Shown: positions 53,738 through 62,615, counted from the first letter of the stretch. The stretch: 64,000 nt of DNA from Steroidobacteraceae bacterium (GCA_041395505.1 JAWLAG010000002.1:563001-627000); one strand, 5' to 3'. Notes: a model not told the origin generated them from the sequence alone. Numbers and translations are program-made.

Positions 53738-56207
53738 TGCTGTCCTCCTCGGTGTACTGCACGCCAGCGGGATCAGCGTAGCGCGCTATCCGAAACCCAA
53801 GATTGTTGGCTGCGACATCGCCGGCCTCGCGCCAGGCCAGGCGCAGCTCGGCGGTGAGCGTCGTGCGCCAGCTTGCGCCGCGAAACACATGGCTGCGCCC
53901 ACTCTCCGGGCCCAGCGGGTCGATACTCGCCTCTCGATCCGGAAACGCGGCGTAACGATCATTGACCCACTCGGACACGTTGCCGCCCATGTCGAAGAGT
54001 CCGGAGGGATTGGCTGGAAACCGGCCGGTTGGTGCGACTGCCTTGTACTCGTCACTGTGGCCCGCAAGCGCCGAGCCGAGAATGCCGCCCGCCTCGCTGC
54101 CACCGAGATTGTCCCGCCCGCTCGGCACGGGCAGGCTGTTCCCCCAGGCATAACGCAGGAGACCGCCCGGGGACACGCGCGCCGCGTACTCCCATTCGGC
54201 CTCGGTCGGCAGACGATAGCCATCGCCGACGGGCGTACGCAGCACCCAGTGGTCCGAACGCCGCTCGTAGGCTTCGGCGAGTCCGGCTTCACGTGACAAC
54301 CAATTGCAATACTCGACGGCCTCTGCCCAGTCGACACCGGTGACGGCCTGGGAGTCGAGATCGATGCTGAGATCGCCGACGATGCCCGACTTGTGATCGG
54401 GGCGAAATCGCCGAAATTCGCCGTTGCTGACTTCGGTCACGCCGATGTAGAACGGGCGCTTCAGCGTGACCGCGCGCAGCGACTCATTGGGACGTCGCCC
54501 CTGTTCGCGCCGCGCGCTGCCCATGTTGAACTGACCGCCCGTGATGAGCTGCAAGGCAGCACCCGTGGGCGCGCGGATGGTTCGCGCCAGGGCTTCGCGG
54601 CGCGCACCGGGACGGAACAGCTGGTAATCAACCTGGCGCGCCACGCCCGGTAACAGCGCCACCTTCTGCGTGAGGGGTTCGAAACCCTCGGCGCGCAACT
54701 CCAGCTGGTAATCGCCTGCCGGCAGATCAACGCGAAGCGGCGCGCGTCCACGGACGACACCGTTGATGAATACATCGGCCGCGGCGGGTTCGCCGGCTAT
54801 ATTCAGACTCACGTTGAGCGCTTCGAGTGCAACCTTGAGCTGCTCGGTCTTGCCTGCCACTGCCGTGAACTGCACGGCGCGGCTGCGATAGCCACGCCGC
54901 GACACCAGCACCGGATAATCGACTCCCGGTGCGAGACTGACAGTCAGTGGCGTGCGGCCACGATACTTGCCGCCGACAGAAACCTCCGCCGCGGAAGGCT
55001 GACTGCGAACCTCGAGCAGTGCATCCGGTGCGCCAAGATCGATGGGACCAAGATCCATCGTCCGGCCCGCCTGCACCACGACGCTGCTGTCCCAGGCACG
55101 GGCGTCGCTCGCCGTGATGCGCAGCCTGTGTACGCCGGCAGGCAGCTCGAGACGCGCCGGAAGCGCTTGCGCCGGTTGGTCGTCGACGCGAAGCAGGGCG
55201 GCCGCGCTGCTGCTCGAGACATTGACGACGCCCCAGTCGGGTTGCATTTCGATTGCGATCGTCTGTCGCAGGCCACCACCCTCGACGTCGATCTTGCCGA
55301 TCGCATCGAGATAGCGCTTGGCCCGCAGGGTGATGGTATGCGCGCCCGGCTTGATCTCGAGCTCGCCCGGCACTTTCCCCGCCTCGGCACCATCGACGTA
55401 GGCGAGCGCAGCGATGTCGGCCGTGTCGACCGTCACGAGACCCGGCTTCCTGACGAGCCGGATCCGGACCGGTGCGGTCATGCCGTCGCTCGCCACGATC
55501 GCGACTTCGCCATCGTAATAGCCCTCGCGGCGCGCGCGCAGCTGGTGTCGACCTGCAAATACGAACAGGGTGTCGCCGGCATGCCAGCTGAACAGGCTGC
55601 CTGTCGCGCGAACGTTGAGGTCATTGGGCGCCAGATCGAGCGGCACGCGAATCAGCGCGGCAATGAACAGCGTCGTTGCGAGCGCCGCGGCGGAGACCGC
55701 CGCCAGCACCCAGCGCAGGCGTTGGGTCGGCGGTGCGGCTGAGCGGCGACGAGGGAGCGTTGTGCCGACCGGAAGCTGCACCGCAATGGGCTTGATGGCG
55801 ATCGACTCTTCGCTGTGGGTCACCACGCGAGTCGTAGCGGGAAGTTGCCCGGGCGCCTGGGTGCGATTGGCAACATCGTGCTCGACGTCGAGGGCGAGTG
55901 TGCCGTCCGCCTCCTGCAAACGAAGTTGCACGCGGCCGCAGTGAACGACATCGCCCGGCGCGAGATCGTGGTGATCATCGAGACGGTCGCCATTGACGTC
56001 GACTGCGGGGGCGCCGGCGAGCTTCACGAGCCGCAGCCGACCGTCGATGACTTCGATGTTGAGCATCGGCCCGGTCGGGCCGGGCACGACGATCGTCGCA
56101 CCGGCCCCGCCGATGGTCAGCGGCAGCCGCATCCGCCGCTGCCCCTGCGGCTCGATGATCGTCAGGTCGGTGAGTTCGCGCATTGCGGGACGCGCGCCGG
56201 TGGTCAT
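53718..56207 (-). CDS. FHA-like/PEGA/FGE-sulfatase-like membrane protein
   Basis: An 829-residue protein. Residues about 12-98 look like an FHA-type beta-sandwich (LPLTIGGAGATIVVPG, VDVNGDRL, LAPGDVVHCG) without a clear phosphothreonine Ser/Arg, then one helix (165-187), several PEGA-like beta repeats (about 200-535, with GKYRGRTPLTVSLAPG and NGVVRGRAPLRVDLPAG) and an FGE-sulfatase-type domain (about 553-811: GGQFNMGS, YRLPTEAEWEYAAR, GLFDMGGNVSEWVNDRY, VFRGASW). The FGE catalytic Cys pair is missing, so formylglycine formation is unlikely; a binding role is probable. Topology: FHA part in cytosol, the rest in periplasm. The kinase gene is 7 bases upstream. Confidence 0.88.
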   Translation of the reverse strand: MTTGARPAMRELTDLTIIEPQGQRRMRLPLTIGGAGATIVVPGPTGPMLNIEVIDGRLRLVKLAGAPAVDVNGDRLDDHHDLAPGDVVHCGRVQLRLQEADGTLALDVEHDVANRTQAPGQLPATTRVVTHSEESIAIKPIAVQLPVGTTLPRRRSAAPPTQRLRWVLAAVSAAALATTLFIAALIRVPLDLAPNDLNVRATGSLFSWHAGDTLFVFAGRHQLRARREGYYDGEVAIVASDGMTAPVRIRLVRKPGLVTVDTADIAALAYVDGAEAGKVPGELEIKPGAHTITLRAKRYLDAIGKIDVEGGGLRQTIAIEMQPDWGVVNVSSSSAAALLRVDDQPAQALPARLELPAGVHRLRITASDARAWDSSVVVQAGRTMDLGPIDLGAPDALLEVRSQPSAAEVSVGGKYRGRTPLTVSLAPGVDYPVLVSRRGYRSRAVQFTAVAGKTEQLKVALEALNVSLNIAGEPAAADVFINGVVRGRAPLRVDLPAGDYQLELRAEGFEPLTQKVALLPGVARQVDYQLFRPGARREALARTIRAPTGAALQLITGGQFNMGSARREQGRRPNESLRAVTLKRPFYIGVTEVSNGEFRRFRPDHKSGIVGDLSIDLDSQAVTGVDWAEAVEYCNWLSREAGLAEAYERRSDHWVLRTPVGDGYRLPTEAEWEYAARVSPGGLLRYAWGNSLPVPSGRDNLGGSEAGGILGSALAGHSDEYKAVAPTGRFPANPSGLFDMGGNVSEWVNDRYAAFPDREASIDPLGPESGRSHVFRGASWRTTLTAELRLAWREAGDVAANNLGFRIARYADPAGVQYTEEDSNALASR

Positions 56208-56214
56208 GTCGGCC

Positions 56215-58551
56215 TCAGATGGCTTCGTCGCAGCGCACGATGACCGTCTGAACGCTCTCTCCCGGCGTTACGACTATCTCGCGGCGCACGTCGCGGTAGC
56301 CGGTACGCGTACCGACCACGACATAACGTCCGGGTTTCAGTTCGACTTGTCGTCGCATGAAGCTTCCGTACTGCCCGACACGCGTGATGCTCACCGTGGT
56401 CGCGTCGTCAGACTCGAGCACGACCGATACTGGTTTGTCGTATTCGGGCAGCAAAAGTTCGATTCGGGCGATCTGCGAGCGCAGCACGGGTCCCTGGGGA
56501 CTGATGCCGCGGGCCTGCTCGAGGAGCGAGTCGGCCTCGTTGCGGACTTCGGCAGCGGCAAGCCGCTGCGGCGCATCGATGATGCCCTGCAAGGCGCTCG
56601 CCAGGGTCGCGCGAGGCCGCACGCGCGCGAGCCCCTGCCGCGCAAACGCGATGCCGCCGTCCTCCTTGAGGAGGCCCTCGTAGATCTTCTGTGCGTCCGC
56701 CCAGCGCTCCATGTTCTCATGGCCGAGCGCGAGGCTGCGCGCCTGCTGCCAGTTGCCGCTGCGCCCGGCAGCCGCGACTTCCGCCAAGCCGCTCTGCGCC
56801 TCCGGGCCATCGCTGCGAAGCTTCGCGGCCGCCTCGAAGGCGCTGCGCGCCGCATCGAGCTTGCCTGCCTTCAGCGCGGCATAGCCATCGGCCACATGAC
56901 CGGCATAGGCATCGGCCCCCATCGCGGCGCGCGCCGCGGTGAGGCCTGCTTTCGCATCGGCGTTGTCGGGCGCCAGGGCCAGTGCCTGCTGGAAGAATTC
57001 CGCGGCGCGCGCAGGCTCGCCGGCAGCGGCCGCATTGGCACCATCCGCGAGCAGCTGCAGAAGATCGGGCAACTGCGCCGTGCGCGCCAGAGCTTCCTTG
57101 GCAGCGGCATCATCGGGCTTGATACGCAGGGCCAGTTCCGCGGCCTGGCGGGCCCGGTCGGTCTGCCCGGCCTTGAAGGCGCGCTCGGACTCGGCCAGCT
57201 GCGCATGCAAGGCCGCGGCCGCACCCTCATCGACCTTGTCGAGCCGTCGCAAGGCAGTCTCGATGCGATCGATGCCAAGTTCGAAATCGCCCGCGTCGAG
57301 CGCCGCGATGCCGTCCGTGCCAAGGGATCGCGCCGCCGCATAGGCAGCGCCGCCCCACACCGGAGCCGCATGCTCCTCGAGGGCCGCGAGCCTCGATTCG
57401 AAGCTCGCGCGCAACTCGTTGGCCCGCGCCAGCTGTTCGGGATCGACGGCGTTGGAATCGGCAGGCGCCTCGCCGCCGGCGCCGACGGGTACCGTGGGTG
57501 CCGGCAGTTTCGCGGCGAAGCGCGGCAGGACGAAGAAAATGGTGCCGAGCAAAGCGACAAGCGCAACCAGCGCGATCAGAACCGGCCGCATCGGTCCGCG
57601 AGCAGGGCCGGAATCGGCACGCCGCGCACGCACGGCGTCTTCGATGATGAGTGGCGGCAGACCGCCGGCCGTCTCGCCATCGGCCGCCGTGACATTCGGC
57701 GTTTCGCCGGCTTGCGAGGCCACGTCGGCGGCGCTCAGAGCCGGCAGCTCGACGGACACCGTATCCTGCAAGGCCGCATGCAGCTCGCCGATGACTTCTT
57801 CCATCGAGGCCGGCCGCTCGGCCGCCGTCTTTGCGAGCATGCGCATCACGAGGTCTGCGAGCCTCGGCGGCACCGGGTGTATCGGCATCAGCTGCGGCGC
57901 CGGCTGGCTCACCACGGCACGCGCATCGAAGCGGGGGTAGAAAGGCGGATAGCCTGAGAGCAGTTCATAGGCGAGCGCGCCGAGGCCGTAGATGTCGTCG
58001 CTCGCCGTCGCCGGTTCACCCTTGATCTGCTGCGGGCTCGCGCTGAAGGGCGATCCGAAAGCGGCGCGATCGACGTCGTCCACCCGCGATGCGGTACCAA
58101 AATCGGCCAGCTTGATCCGCCCTTCGTTGTCGATGAGCACGTTGCCCGGCTTCAGGTCGCGGTGTATCACGCCGCGCGAATGGGCGTGGCTCAACGCCTC
58201 GGCGGTCTCGAGCAGCATGGGGACGATGCGGGTGTAGGGCTCGCCGCGCATGCGGCGCAGGTCGCCAGTCGCGAGCTCCATGGGCAGCATCAGCAGCTGG
58301 CCGTCACGCATCGGTTCGAACACTTCGAGGATGCCGGGGTGGGCGAGGCGCTGCGCCAGTTCGTATTCGCGCTCGAGTGCCTCCCAGCCATTGCCCGACC
58401 GCGCGACCGCGCCGTGCACCACCTTCAGGGCAATTTCGTGCTCGCGCAGCGCATCCCTGGCGCGCCAGACCTCGCCATGCCCACCCGAGCCGATTTTGCT
58501 AAGAAGCGTGAAGCGACCGCAAAGCTGTATGCCTTCGGCAATACTCAGCAT
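56215..58551 (-). CDS. Transmembrane Ser/Thr protein kinase with periplasmic TPR/PEGA-like region
   Basis: A 778-residue protein. The kinase domain (about 13-262) has a Gly loop GSGGHGEVW (21-29), catalytic Lys43 in IALKVV, the catalytic loop HRDLKPGN (130-137) and DFGTAS (150-155), so it should be active. A single helix (about 323-342) leads to an external region: TPR-like helical repeats (about 390-650) and a C-terminal PEGA-like sandwich (about 700-775, RQVELKPGRYVVVGTRTGYR). FHA domains in two downstream proteins are plausible readers of its phosphothreonines. GAGGGTGG lies just before the ATG. It starts 17 bases after the lipoprotein gene upstream. Confidence 0.93.
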   Translation of the reverse strand: MLSIAEGIQLCGRFTLLSKIGSGGHGEVWRARDALREHEIALKVVHGAVARSGNGWEALEREYELAQRLAHPGILEVFEPMRDGQLLMLPMELATGDLRRMRGEPYTRIVPMLLETAEALSHAHSRGVIHRDLKPGNVLIDNEGRIKLADFGTASRVDDVDRAAFGSPFSASPQQIKGEPATASDDIYGLGALAYELLSGYPPFYPRFDARAVVSQPAPQLMPIHPVPPRLADLVMRMLAKTAAERPASMEEVIGELHAALQDTVSVELPALSAADVASQAGETPNVTAADGETAGGLPPLIIEDAVRARRADSGPARGPMRPVLIALVALVALLGTIFFVLPRFAAKLPAPTVPVGAGGEAPADSNAVDPEQLARANELRASFESRLAALEEHAAPVWGGAAYAAARSLGTDGIAALDAGDFELGIDRIETALRRLDKVDEGAAAALHAQLAESERAFKAGQTDRARQAAELALRIKPDDAAAKEALARTAQLPDLLQLLADGANAAAAGEPARAAEFFQQALALAPDNADAKAGLTAARAAMGADAYAGHVADGYAALKAGKLDAARSAFEAAAKLRSDGPEAQSGLAEVAAAGRSGNWQQARSLALGHENMERWADAQKIYEGLLKEDGGIAFARQGLARVRPRATLASALQGIIDAPQRLAAAEVRNEADSLLEQARGISPQGPVLRSQIARIELLLPEYDKPVSVVLESDDATTVSITRVGQYGSFMRRQVELKPGRYVVVGTRTGYRDVRREIVVTPGESVQTVIVRCDEAI

Positions 58552-58568
58552 CCACCCTCAACGTATGG

Positions 58569-59831
58569 TTACGTGCCTTTCGCGTTGCTGGCACTATCAT
58601 CCGTGCTCTGTGGCGCCGTGGCAACGCCTGCGGTCTCTTCGAGATGCATCTCGCGCAGCAGCTGCCGCCATTCCCGATACTGCTCGTCCGCCGAGCCAAC
58701 GAGCTTCAGCGTCTTGCCTTCGACGTCGACGACCTGCGATGCGGCCTCACCCTGGAAGGACTCGGACAGCTCGCGCACCGACGCCGCGGCATTCTTGGCG
58801 TCGGCATATTTCTTGAGTCCGGACAGCACACCCGCGGTGCCGCCGATGGCACCGGCCGTGCGTGCCGCGCTTTCGATGCGCCGGCAATTGTAGTCCGTCG
58901 CGGCACACTGGCCCGGCACGAACACCGAGGCCAGCACCGCCGCGGCACCGAGGAAGGTGCGGGTGCGCGCCTGGTTACGCAGGCGGTTTTCTTTCTCCAT
59001 TTCCTCGAAGCTTGCCCGCCGGTAGGAGTCGTAGGCATCGGAGAGCTGGTCGTCGAAATTCTCGTAGTAGCCGTCCAGGGTGTCGATGATGGTGGCATCG
59101 GTCTCGCGGATACGGCGCACGCGCTGCATGAGTGGATCGTTCTCCGCCGGCAGCCGCGCAATGCTGCGACGTCCGTTGTTGTCGGTAACCAGGTAGCCCG
59201 CCAGCGCACTCGGTGCAAGATCCTCCGCGAACCGCAACTCGCTGACCTGGCGAATTGCACGCCGGTCCTCGGCCGTGAGGCCGGCGCGCGCCGCGACCAG
59301 ATCGTTCGCAATGCGCGAATAGACATTCTGGAAAGGATCGCGCGCCTTGAGCGCGGCATCGGTCTTGTACGAGCCGACATCGGCGTCCCCTGCGTAGCGC
59401 CGGTCGTCGATGAGGACGCGACCAGTGGCATCGACGGCACGTACCTGCAGCGCAAGATTGGCGCCGGTCGATTCGATGATCTTGCCGGTGAGCAGGATGT
59501 CGACGAACTGCACGTTGTCGGGCACGGTGCGCACCGCGCCCCATTGGCCGGAGGTTTCGAGCGTATCGCTGAGCGATGCGGCAACGAAACGCGCTTCGGC
59601 ACGACGCAGATCGGGGTAGATGCGTCGTTTGGCGAGCGCATCGGGATCCTCAGCGATCTCGGCCGGTATGCCTGGATCGAACACATGCACGCCGACATCG
59701 AGCAACTCGTCGGCAGGAATCTGTTGAGTCGCCTGTACGGGGTTGATCTTCTCGAGCGGCCGGGTTTCATGAACCACACAACCGGTGAGCAAAGTGCCGT
59801 ACGCGAGGAGTGCAATTGCAAGAAGTTTCAT
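58569..59831 (-). CDS. TolB-N/CsgG-like lipoprotein of the vWA operon
   Basis: A 420-residue lipoprotein with Cys18 in ALLAYGTLLTGC. Residues about 38-235 show a TolB-N/CsgG-like alternation (LLDVGVHVFDPGIPAEIAED, YPDLRRAEARFVAASLSDTL, SGQWGAVRTVPDNVQFVDIL, RIANDLVAARAGLTAEDRRA). A helical centre (about 235-290) is followed by a hydrophobic stretch TFLGAAAVLASVFVPG and a Cys pair (CAATDYNC). The overall pattern suggests an outer-membrane or periplasmic assembly factor. No named family was recognised. Spacing to neighbours is 16 bases upstream and 17 bases downstream, which fits one transcript. Confidence 0.82.
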   Translation of the reverse strand: MKLLAIALLAYGTLLTGCVVHETRPLEKINPVQATQQIPADELLDVGVHVFDPGIPAEIAEDPDALAKRRIYPDLRRAEARFVAASLSDTLETSGQWGAVRTVPDNVQFVDILLTGKIIESTGANLALQVRAVDATGRVLIDDRRYAGDADVGSYKTDAALKARDPFQNVYSRIANDLVAARAGLTAEDRRAIRQVSELRFAEDLAPSALAGYLVTDNNGRRSIARLPAENDPLMQRVRRIRETDATIIDTLDGYYENFDDQLSDAYDSYRRASFEEMEKENRLRNQARTRTFLGAAAVLASVFVPGQCAATDYNCRRIESAARTAGAIGGTAGVLSGLKKYADAKNAAASVRELSESFQGEAASQVVDVEGKTLKLVGSADEQYREWRQLLREMHLEETAGVATAPQSTDDSASNAKGT

Positions 59832-59847
59832 CGATCAGCCTCCAGCC

Positions 59848-60600
59848 TCAGCCGCCCGTGACGCTTTTCTTGTATTCGATGTACTCCTTCCAGAGTTTCT
59901 CCTTGAGCTCCGGATCGGTCTCCTGCTCGGCAGCACGGCGCAGGCGCCTTGCGACGATGTCGTCGTCATCGCCGCTCGGTATGTTCCTGGCGCCGCGACC
60001 GCCGCCGCCCGAGCTGGAACCGCCCGCCGTCTGGTCGCCGTCCTGTTCGGCCTGCTTCTGGTCCTGCTCGTTCTGCGACTTGAGATCGCCGGCGCGCGAT
60101 TTGTTCGCACCGTTTTTCGCCATGGTGGGATCGGCGGCACCGGCTTCGCCCTCGCCCGTGCCGTCCGTGCCTTCCGTCTTCGCGCTGCCGGCGCGATCGG
60201 CCGCGCGGGCATCACGCTGGCGCGCGAGTTCGTCCTGCTCGCCCTGGAGCTTGCGATCGAAATCGCCGATGGAATCGTCGAGGCGCTTGGCAATCGTGGT
60301 GCTGCGCTCCTCAGGCGTGGTCGCTGGCTCGGCCGTGCCTGTCGTACCGCTGCCGCTCGCATCCTTGCCGGCCGAGGGCTTGGGCAAGCCGGCGCTCGGC
60401 AAACCCGGTGTCGACGCGCCCGTCCCCGACGAGGGCACCGGCAGGGGCAAGGAGGCGCCGCCGCCCGAGGGTGATGGACTGCCCGGCATGCCGCCGGTGC
60501 CGCTGCCATTGCCATTGCTGGCGCAGGCGGCAAGCACCAGTGCCGCAAGCAACAGCAGGGGCGTCGGGCGATGGTTGGACCGAGAGTCGGCGATGGTCAT
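59848..60600 (-). CDS. Low-complexity lipoprotein of the vWA operon
   Basis: A 250-residue lipoprotein; the ATG at 60600 follows GAGGTGAT and gives LLLLAALVLAAC with lipidated Cys26. After a Gly/Ser/Pro-rich linker (about 27-120) the sequence is acidic and Lys/Gln-rich with helical potential (STTIAKRLDDSIGDFDRKLQ), ending with DPELKEKLWKEYIEYKKSV. The linker would let the C-terminal helix reach across the periplasm, as in peptidoglycan-spanning lipoproteins; this is inference. Function unknown. The first operon gene ends 71 bases upstream; the next gene is 16 bases downstream. Confidence 0.8.
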   Translation of the reverse strand: MTIADSRSNHRPTPLLLLAALVLAACASNGNGSGTGGMPGSPSPSGGGASLPLPVPSSGTGASTPGLPSAGLPKPSAGKDASGSGTTGTAEPATTPEERSTTIAKRLDDSIGDFDRKLQGEQDELARQRDARAADRAGSAKTEGTDGTGEGEAGAADPTMAKNGANKSRAGDLKSQNEQDQKQAEQDGDQTAGGSSSGGGGRGARNIPSGDDDDIVARRLRRAAEQETDPELKEKLWKEYIEYKKSVTGG

Positions 60601-60671
60601 GTCGGTATCACCTCGGGGCAGGCAACGGTCATCTGGAATCATTGGACGCCACTCGAGTGCAAATGTTTCGT

Positions 60672-61400
60672 TCATTCGCTCCCTGCACCCGAGGGCGCAG
60701 CGGGCGCGGTGTCGTCACCATGGAAGAACCCGCGCAATTGCTCACTGATGCGATTGCAGGCGGTGCCCTCGACACGGGCTATGAACGGCAGCGGCACGAC
60801 GGCGCCGATGATCGCGGAGGTGCCAGTCACATTGGTACCGACGCTGCCAGCGGATTTCGCGGTCTTGACGTCCCAGATCGTGGCTTCGTAAGCCGACTCC
60901 TTTTCCCACCAACCGAAACCGACGCAGCCCGCGGCACCCGGTGCCGCGCCGCAGGCCAGGCTGCCACCCCCATCGGTCTTGCGCGTGCCGCCATCGAGCC
61001 AGACGATATAACGCACGCCCGTGCGTTCGAATTGCTCGGCGACGCCCGGGCGGGTGAGCAAGGTGGCAACCGCTTCAGGACGTGTCGGCGCCGTGCCGGC
61101 TTCGAGCCAGGGGAAGACGCTGTCGACGAAGGTGTCGTTATCGGCGACGCGGATGGCCCGCTCGCCTCCTCGCGACAGCGAGCTGCCGATGCAGTCCATG
61201 AACTTGTCTTCGGCGCCAAGGCTTTCAATCTGCGGCTTGGCGAGTATGACGACGGCTTCGTCCTTGCCGATCTCGGTATGTTGCTCTCGCGATTCGTCGA
61301 CGCGCGCCGACATGCATCCGCCGAGCAGAAGACAGGCGGTGGCAATCGTTCCGACAACAGCAATGCGCCGGTCGCTGCCCATGGAGAGACAGTTGATCAT
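60672..61400 (-). CDS. Lipoprotein, first gene of the vWA operon
   Basis: A 242-residue lipoprotein with a signal ending at Cys29 (VVGTIATACLLLGGC); GGGGG lies about 8 bases before the ATG. The body contains ILAKPQIESLGAEDKFMDCI, GGERAIRVADNDTFVDSVFP, an ERTGVRYIVWLDGGT strand and a C-terminal part with a Cys (GTACNRISEQ), a pattern seen in TolB-N/CsgG-like lipoproteins but without a clear family match. It is separated by 138 bases from the radical SAM gene upstream, where the operon promoter should lie; no clear promoter was identified there. Confidence 0.8.
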   Translation of the reverse strand: MINCLSMGSDRRIAVVGTIATACLLLGGCMSARVDESREQHTEIGKDEAVVILAKPQIESLGAEDKFMDCIGSSLSRGGERAIRVADNDTFVDSVFPWLEAGTAPTRPEAVATLLTRPGVAEQFERTGVRYIVWLDGGTRKTDGGGSLACGAAPGAAGCVGFGWWEKESAYEATIWDVKTAKSAGSVGTNVTGTSAIIGAVVPLPFIARVEGTACNRISEQLRGFFHGDDTAPAAPSGAGSE

Positions 61401-61538
61401 GACTCGCCCCCTTTTCGCGCTGGCATGCCCTGCCCTGAGTATGCCACGCGCAGGCCACCCGAAGACTTAAGACTCCCGGGCGCGCGCTGGGTTCCCGGGA
61501 TCCTTGCGCCTCCCGCTCGGGCGCCATGCCGGGCCTGG

Positions 61539-62609
61539 CTAGAACCCGAAGCTCGCCTGCCCGGGCGCCTGGGGGGGTGCGCGAAACCGGGACGTGTCGA
61601 GTTGCGGTGCCATGCGCTGCGCGAGTCCAAGGCGCTGGCAGGCGCGGCGAAACCTCGAGCGCAGAAGGTCGGCGTACGGGCCGGCACCGGTCATGCGCTT
61701 GCCGAAACGGCTGTCGTTGTCCCGCCCGCCGCGCATGTTCTGCACGGCCGCCATGACCCTCGAGGCACGCTCGGGATAATGCGTTGCAAGCCAGTCGCGA
61801 AACAGCGGTGCGACTTCGAGCGGCAGACGCAACATGACATAACCTGCGCTGCTGGCCCCCGCCTCGCGTGCGAGTTCCAGGATGCGCTCGAGGTCCTGAT
61901 CATTGATGAACGGTATGACCGGGGCGACCAGCACGGTGACCGGCACCGAAGCAGCGCGCAGCGCGCGAATGCAGGCGAGCCGCGCGGCAGGCGCCGCGGC
62001 GCGCGGCTCGAGCACGCGCTTGAGATCGTTATCGAGGAGCGGCAGGCTGATCGACACGGCAACGAGATCGAGGGCAGCGAGCTTCGCTAGCAAATCGAGG
62101 TCCCGTTCTATCAATGTGGATTTGGTGACGATCGCCACCGGGTGACGCCGCTCGAGCAGGACCTCGAGACAACCGCGTGTGATCATGTGCTTGCGCTCGG
62201 CAGGCTGATACGGGTCGGTGTTGGCGCCCAGCATGAGGGTGCTCACGCGGTAGGACGGCTGCGACAACGCCCTGGCAAGCAGGGCCGCGGCATTGGGCTT
62301 GGCGAAAATGCGCGTCTCGAAATCGAGACCCGGCGACAAGCCGAGATAGGCATGGCTTGGACGCGCATAGCAGTAGACGCAACCGTGCTCGCAACCGCGG
62401 TAAGGATTGACTGACTGATCGAAACCGATGTCCGGAGACTGGTTGTGGCTGATGATGCTGCGCGCATGGTCGATGCTGACGACCGTCCTCGCGAGACCCT
62501 GGCCCTGCGACGCCAGCAAGCCCGCTTCGGGCTCGTAGTCCTTGGCCAGCGCATCGAAACGCACCGCCGGTTGCAGTGTCGAGCCCCGTCCTTTGACGAT
62601 CGCACTCAT
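61539..62609 (-). CDS. PA0069-type radical SAM protein, LexA-box controlled
   Basis: A 356-residue radical SAM protein related to Pseudomonas PA0069. The cluster motif CEHGCVYC (Cys73, Cys77, Cys80) and the following YARPSHAYLGLSPGLDFET are characteristic; downstream strands include MLGANTDPYQPAERKHMITR and VAVSISLPLLDNDLKRVLEP. The ATG at 62609 lies 7 bases beyond a perfect LexA palindrome; a longer open frame (to 62825) contains non-family sequence and overlaps the promoter. The reaction is unknown, but SOS control suggests a DNA-damage role, possibly repair of a lesion. Homologues in P. aeruginosa are reported as LexA targets. Confidence 0.93.
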   Translation of the reverse strand: MSAIVKGRGSTLQPAVRFDALAKDYEPEAGLLASQGQGLARTVVSIDHARSIISHNQSPDIGFDQSVNPYRGCEHGCVYCYARPSHAYLGLSPGLDFETRIFAKPNAAALLARALSQPSYRVSTLMLGANTDPYQPAERKHMITRGCLEVLLERRHPVAIVTKSTLIERDLDLLAKLAALDLVAVSISLPLLDNDLKRVLEPRAAAPAARLACIRALRAASVPVTVLVAPVIPFINDQDLERILELAREAGASSAGYVMLRLPLEVAPLFRDWLATHYPERASRVMAAVQNMRGGRDNDSRFGKRMTGAGPYADLLRSRFRRACQRLGLAQRMAPQLDTSRFRAPPQAPGQASFGF

Positions 62610-62615
62610 CAAGTA

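Noticed and set aside
55993..57957. Long plus-strand frame (654 codons) opposite the kinase and FGE-like genes
   Set aside because: Arg/Gly/Ala-rich translation without motifs; the minus-strand kinase and FGE domains cover the same DNA with intact catalytic and structural motifs.
48372..61400. Interpretation of the operon as a Zorya, Tol-Pal, type VI secretion or gliding-motility system
   Set aside because: No ZorC/D/E nuclease or helicase, no TolA/TolB/Pal, no TssB/C/M/K and no Gld proteins are encoded; only the channel subunit is shared.
60408..62090. Long plus-strand frame (560 codons) spanning three minus-strand genes
   Set aside because: It crosses lipoprotein and radical SAM genes that have clear signals and motifs; its composition is that of an antisense shadow.
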